Assembly: GCA_003554115.1 (NCBI GenBank)
Contig: PWFE01000128.1
Span: forward strand, 1 to 8,250
Direction of reading: 5' to 3'
Length of the DNA: 8,250 bases
Source: Haloferacaceae archaeon
GTDB lineage: Archaea > Halobacteriota > Halobacteria > Halobacteriales > Haloferacaceae
This document shows positions 6,331 through 8,250 of the stretch, piece after piece; position 1 is the first letter of the stretch; every line of letters starts with the position of its first letter. Position numbers and translations under genes: made by a program. The notes beneath the pieces were generated by a model. It ran no database searches, was not told where the DNA came from, and saw only the letters and a program-made list of their open reading frames with translations.

Positions 6331-7418
6331 GCCGCATTTGAGTCACGGTCACATTCAAATCCACATGACGGACACGAATGATCTCGAACCCACAACGGTT
6401 TGTCCGTTTCAACCCCGCAGAACGCACACTCTTTCGTCGTTCCTCGCGGATCGACCTGCACGACGCGAGTGCCGTACAACTCACCTTTGTATTCAAGCAG
6501 TGTGATGAATTGTCGCCACGCTACATCTTGCTTGTTGCGAGCGTTTCCATCTGCCTGAAGCATACTCTCAACGTTGAGGTCTTCAACGAACACAGCGTCG
6601 TACTCTGCGACCAGCCACGTCGTCAGTTTGTGCTGGTAGTCAAGCACTTTCCGACGAATGTGTCGCTTGACTTTCGCCACTTTGAGCCGCTGTTTCTCGT
6701 AGTTGTTCGAGCCTTTCTCGTTCCGAGAGAGTTTCTGTTGCTCTCGGCGGAGTTGTTCATACTCCTCTTCAAGATCAAGCCAATCAACGGCCTTCCCGTC
6801 TGTGGTGTGGATGTAGTTGAGGATGCCAAAGTCAATCCTAACGCTGTTGGTCGTATCAAGTGAGCCCAACAAGGGTTTTTCAGGAAGGTCAACATCGTCA
6901 GTTTCCAGGCCGAACGAGACGAACCAGTCACCGGTTGTCTCTTTTTTGATCGTAACTTCTTTAATAGTAGCTTTATCAGGGATGTCACGGTGGTATCGAA
7001 TCTTTACATCTCCGATTTTTGAGAGCCAAAGAGTTGCATGTCGGCCACTCGTGTTTTTGAGTTTGAAGCCGGACTGCGAATACGTCATACTCTGGTACTC
7101 TGTTGGAGATTTCCACTTGAGCATCCCGACCTTTCGACCATTCTTCTTTTGTTCGGATAAGTTCGAAAGGTTCTGATAGAAGCGTGTGACTGTTTTCTGA
7201 AGTGCCTTTGAGTGGACTTCTTTGAATAGATCGAACTTGTCTTTCCAGTCAGTGAGACGATTGTGATGCTTATAAGCCGACCCGATAGTGTCGGCGTCAA
7301 CGTGGGTGTATTCGTAGCGTGTATAGTTGTACGCTTGGCGATGAACGTCGATATGGTATTCCAGTTCTTCCGCTACCTCTTGTGTCGGATAAGCATGGTA
7401 GCGGTAGCTGTATTCCAT
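6183..7418 (-). CDS. tnpB: TnpB family RNA-guided nuclease (IS1341-type OrfB)
   Basis: This 411-residue protein appears full length. It has the N-terminal helix-turn-helix/WED-like region starting MEYSYRYHAYPTQE. The split RuvC domain shows Asp196 in VRIDFG, Glu279 in VFVEDLNVESM and Asp359 in the CDRDSNAAMN block. A zinc ribbon uses Cys331, Cys334, Cys349 and Cys352. All three acidic catalytic positions and the four cysteines are present, so nuclease activity is plausible. The usual Gly before the first catalytic IDxG is Arg194 here. TnpB proteins are RNA-guided DNA nucleases that cut the empty donor site and favour retention of the element. A TATA-like stretch at 7431-7440 (minus) sits unusually near the ATG at 7418, but the family-like N-terminus supports that start. 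The stop codon lies inside the right-end hairpin. Lower G+C than its neighbours fits acquisition by transfer. Confidence 0.92.
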   Translation of the reverse strand: MEYSYRYHAYPTQEVAEELEYHIDVHRQAYNYTRYEYTHVDADTIGSAYKHHNRLTDWKDKFDLFKEVHSKALQKTVTRFYQNLSNLSEQKKNGRKVGMLKWKSPTEYQSMTYSQSGFKLKNTSGRHATLWLSKIGDVKIRYHRDIPDKATIKEVTIKKETTGDWFVSFGLETDDVDLPEKPLLGSLDTTNSVRIDFGILNYIHTTDGKAVDWLDLEEEYEQLRREQQKLSRNEKGSNNYEKQRLKVAKVKRHIRRKVLDYQHKLTTWLVAEYDAVFVEDLNVESMLQADGNARNKQDVAWRQFITLLEYKGELYGTRVVQVDPRGTTKECAFCGVETDKPLWVRDHSCPSCGFECDRDSNAAMNVLQRGFSKLGLGWPESTPVETALPTDTADYQRVSAKCVAETGSLGA

Positions 7419-7430
7419 CGCTGTCTTGTG

Positions 7431-7440
7431 GTTATATATG
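7431..7440 (-). promoter_or_regulatory. TATA-like box upstream of tnpB
   Basis: CATATATAAC on the minus strand is a strong archaeal TATA match. It is centred only about 17 bp before the ATG, so a normal start of transcription would fall just inside the reading frame. Either spacing is atypical or the box serves a different transcript. Confidence 0.4.
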
Positions 7441-7480
7441 AGTCAACTTAATGGCTTGTTTTGTTAGCTGTCGGATTCAT

Positions 7481-7501
7481 CCCCGAGGTCAAGCCTCGGG
7501 G
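7481..7501 (-). repeat. Left-end hairpin of the tnpB element
   Basis: On the plus strand, CCCCGAGG (7481-7488), loop TCAAG (7489-7493) and CCTCGGGG (7494-7501) form a perfect 8-bp stem. It shares the loop and arm sequences with the right-end hairpin, but the arms are exchanged. It lies about 60 bp before tnpB and marks the left end of the element. Confidence 0.78.
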
Positions 7502-7513
7502 CATTCTCCTTGA

Positions 7514-7894
7514 GATTCTGTAAACGATCACGAGCAGTTTTCGAATGCTGTTGCCGCAACACGAAATCGCATACGAAGCGAGGGAACCGTCCTCGTCAAC
7601 TGTTCCGTCGGTGTCTCCAGAAGCGCGACTGTCATCGCCACCGCCACCGCTGCCGAAGAGGGACTGTCCTTAGACGCTGCGGTTGCCGAAATCAGAGAAA
7701 CTCGACCACGGGCACAACCGCATCCCAAACTCCAATGCAACGCCTATGCGTATCTCTTGACCGAAGAGAACCGATACGATGCTCGTCGACAACTCGCAGA
7801 GCTAGTCGAGAGTACGCATCTACGAAGTCCCAACGGCAAAGCAATCGAGAAATTGGTCTCTGGGGATTCAGGAGACCACACAGATCGTAAATGA
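7514..7894 (+). pseudogene. 5'-truncated dual-specificity (tyrosine) protein phosphatase
   Basis: Reading in the frame of the TGA at 7892-7894, 126 codons are open back to a stop at 7511-7513. No ATG or GTG start lies near the 5' end. The translation begins DSVNDHEQFSNAVAATRNRI and continues to VLVNCSVGVSRSAT, the phosphate-binding loop CxxxxxR of dual-specificity phosphatases, with the nucleophile Cys at 7601-7603 and the Arg at 7619-7621. The downstream pattern ETRPRAQPHPKL and AYAYL is also typical of the family. About half of the domain, up to the general-acid loop, is missing, and the break falls within about 10 bp of the tnpB element's left-end hairpin. The residue before the catalytic Cys is Asn rather than the usual His. 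The C-terminal tail is intact. Truncated and probably inactive; an unusual start codon further in is the less likely alternative. Confidence 0.75.
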
Positions 7895-7921
7895 GGAGAT
7901 CCTCGCCTCGCAGAAAGATGG

Positions 7922-8227
7922 CTAACTTTCTTTACGCTGTATTTCGTCCTTGATCTCTTCCGGTAGTTCTGTGTCCAGTTTCGGGAAATATTCTTTAATG
8001 GCCCAGTCAGGATCTTGAACTTCCCAGTCTATAGGCTGAGTTTCTTGCGCCCAGTCGTTTAAGTCAACGCGGTCGATTACTCCCTCAGCGTCGTGCACTG
8101 TTATTTCGTAAGGGTTGGAATTGTATGCAAATAGACCTAAGCGGGCCCAGTATACGTCATCAAGAATCTCTCCAGTGGGAAAGTTCCGATATGAGTATCC
8201 AGTTTGTACTTTGGGTGAAGGAAGCAC
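7922..8227 (-). CDS. Hypothetical protein, 101 residues, GTG start
   Basis: An open frame runs from a GTG at 8227 to TAG at 7922-7924. An in-frame stop at 8237-8239 closes it upstream, so it does not extend beyond the window in this frame. The product is acidic and rich in Asp, Glu, Trp and Tyr, with a segment VYWARLGLFAYNSNPYEITVHDAEG suggesting beta strands and a charged C-terminal helix (LPEEIKDEIQRKES). There is no signal peptide, membrane segment or motif I recognise. G+C is clearly lower than in the metabolic genes, which fits an accessory or transferred region. It converges on the phosphatase remnant with 27 bp between stops. It could be a small complete gene or the remaining C-terminal part of a longer gene broken by a frameshift near 8237. 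The family is not recognised. Confidence 0.5.
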   Translation of the reverse strand: MLPSPKVQTGYSYRNFPTGEILDDVYWARLGLFAYNSNPYEITVHDAEGVIDRVDLNDWAQETQPIDWEVQDPDWAIKEYFPKLDTELPEEIKDEIQRKES

Positions 8228-8250
8228 ATGAACCGTTCATTGAAAGTTGC

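Larger units (their letters stand above)
6171..7505 (-). mobile_element. IS200/IS605-group element, IS1341-type (tnpB only), hairpin ends
   Basis: A single tnpB gene is bounded by matching imperfect-mirror hairpins at 6175-6195 and 7481-7501. No tnpA (Y1 transposase) is present, so movement would need TnpA in trans. No terminal inverted repeats or target duplication were seen, as expected for this group. In tnpB orientation the left end is near 7505 and the right end near 6171; exact cleavage points cannot be read without an empty site. The element is lower in G+C than aglM. It abuts the aglM stop and a truncated phosphatase gene. Confidence 0.8.

Noticed and set aside
6378..6863. Plus-strand 161-codon open frame inside tnpB
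   Set aside because: Hydrophobic-looking but antisense to the conserved RuvC region; no independent start or promoter evidence.
6175..7501. Hairpins as a CRISPR-like or plain terminator repeat
   Set aside because: Only two copies, in opposite arm order and bounding tnpB, which fits element ends; there are no regularly spaced spacers.
7510..7890. Plus-strand Arg/Cys-rich frame (126 codons) with an ATG in the phosphatase region
   Set aside because: The frame shifted by one carries the CxxxxxRS phosphatase loop and family-like downstream sequence; the Arg/Cys-rich product is its shadow.
7893..7904. Short inverted repeat GAGG/CCTC between the phosphatase remnant and the last gene
   Set aside because: A 4-bp stem is too weak to call a terminator.

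Overview
The window looks like chromosomal DNA of a haloarchaeon (class Halobacteria). The inferred proteins are rich in Asp and Glu, G+C is high over most of the window, and most genes lack a Shine-Dalgarno sequence, with AT-rich TATA-like boxes close to the start codon. The aglF/aglM pair and the IS1341-type tnpB both closely resemble haloarchaeal versions. No rRNA, tRNA or CRISPR array was seen.

Left part (1-3985), plus strand: a sugar uptake and catabolism region. It opens with the C-terminal end of a MalK/UgpC-type ABC transporter ATPase. A Gfo/Idh/MocA NAD(P)-dependent oxidoreductase follows, then a 64-residue two-helix membrane protein. A tightly spaced pair comes next: a xylose-isomerase-like TIM-barrel isomerase/epimerase and a second Gfo/Idh/MocA oxidoreductase, separated by 2 bp. 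A transporter, two C-OH dehydrogenases and a metal-dependent TIM-barrel enzyme suggest degradation of an imported sugar, polyol or glycoside. The substrate cannot be read from the sequence.

Middle part (3998-6170): a divergent pair sharing a 154-bp promoter region. aglF (minus) is a glucose-1-phosphate nucleotidyltransferase and aglM (plus) is a UDP-glucose 6-dehydrogenase. Together they would turn glucose-1-phosphate plus UTP into UDP-glucuronate, a precursor for S-layer N-glycosylation and other surface glycans. aglF converges on the sugar cluster with only 12 bp between stop codons.

Right part (6171-8250): an accessory segment of lower G+C. A lone IS200/IS605-group (IS1341-type) element carries an apparently intact tnpB and no tnpA. 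Each end has an 8-bp hairpin with the same TCAAG loop, and the hairpin arms are swapped between ends. It lies directly against the aglM stop on one side and a 5'-truncated dual-specificity phosphatase gene on the other. The missing half of the phosphatase is not on the far side, so the junction records a deletion or rearrangement. The window ends with a small unrecognised minus-strand gene.

No clearly new multi-gene defence or mobile system was seen. The best leads are the paired-dehydrogenase/TIM-barrel sugar cassette, and the TnpB element with its probable reRNA (omega RNA) and rearranged junction.
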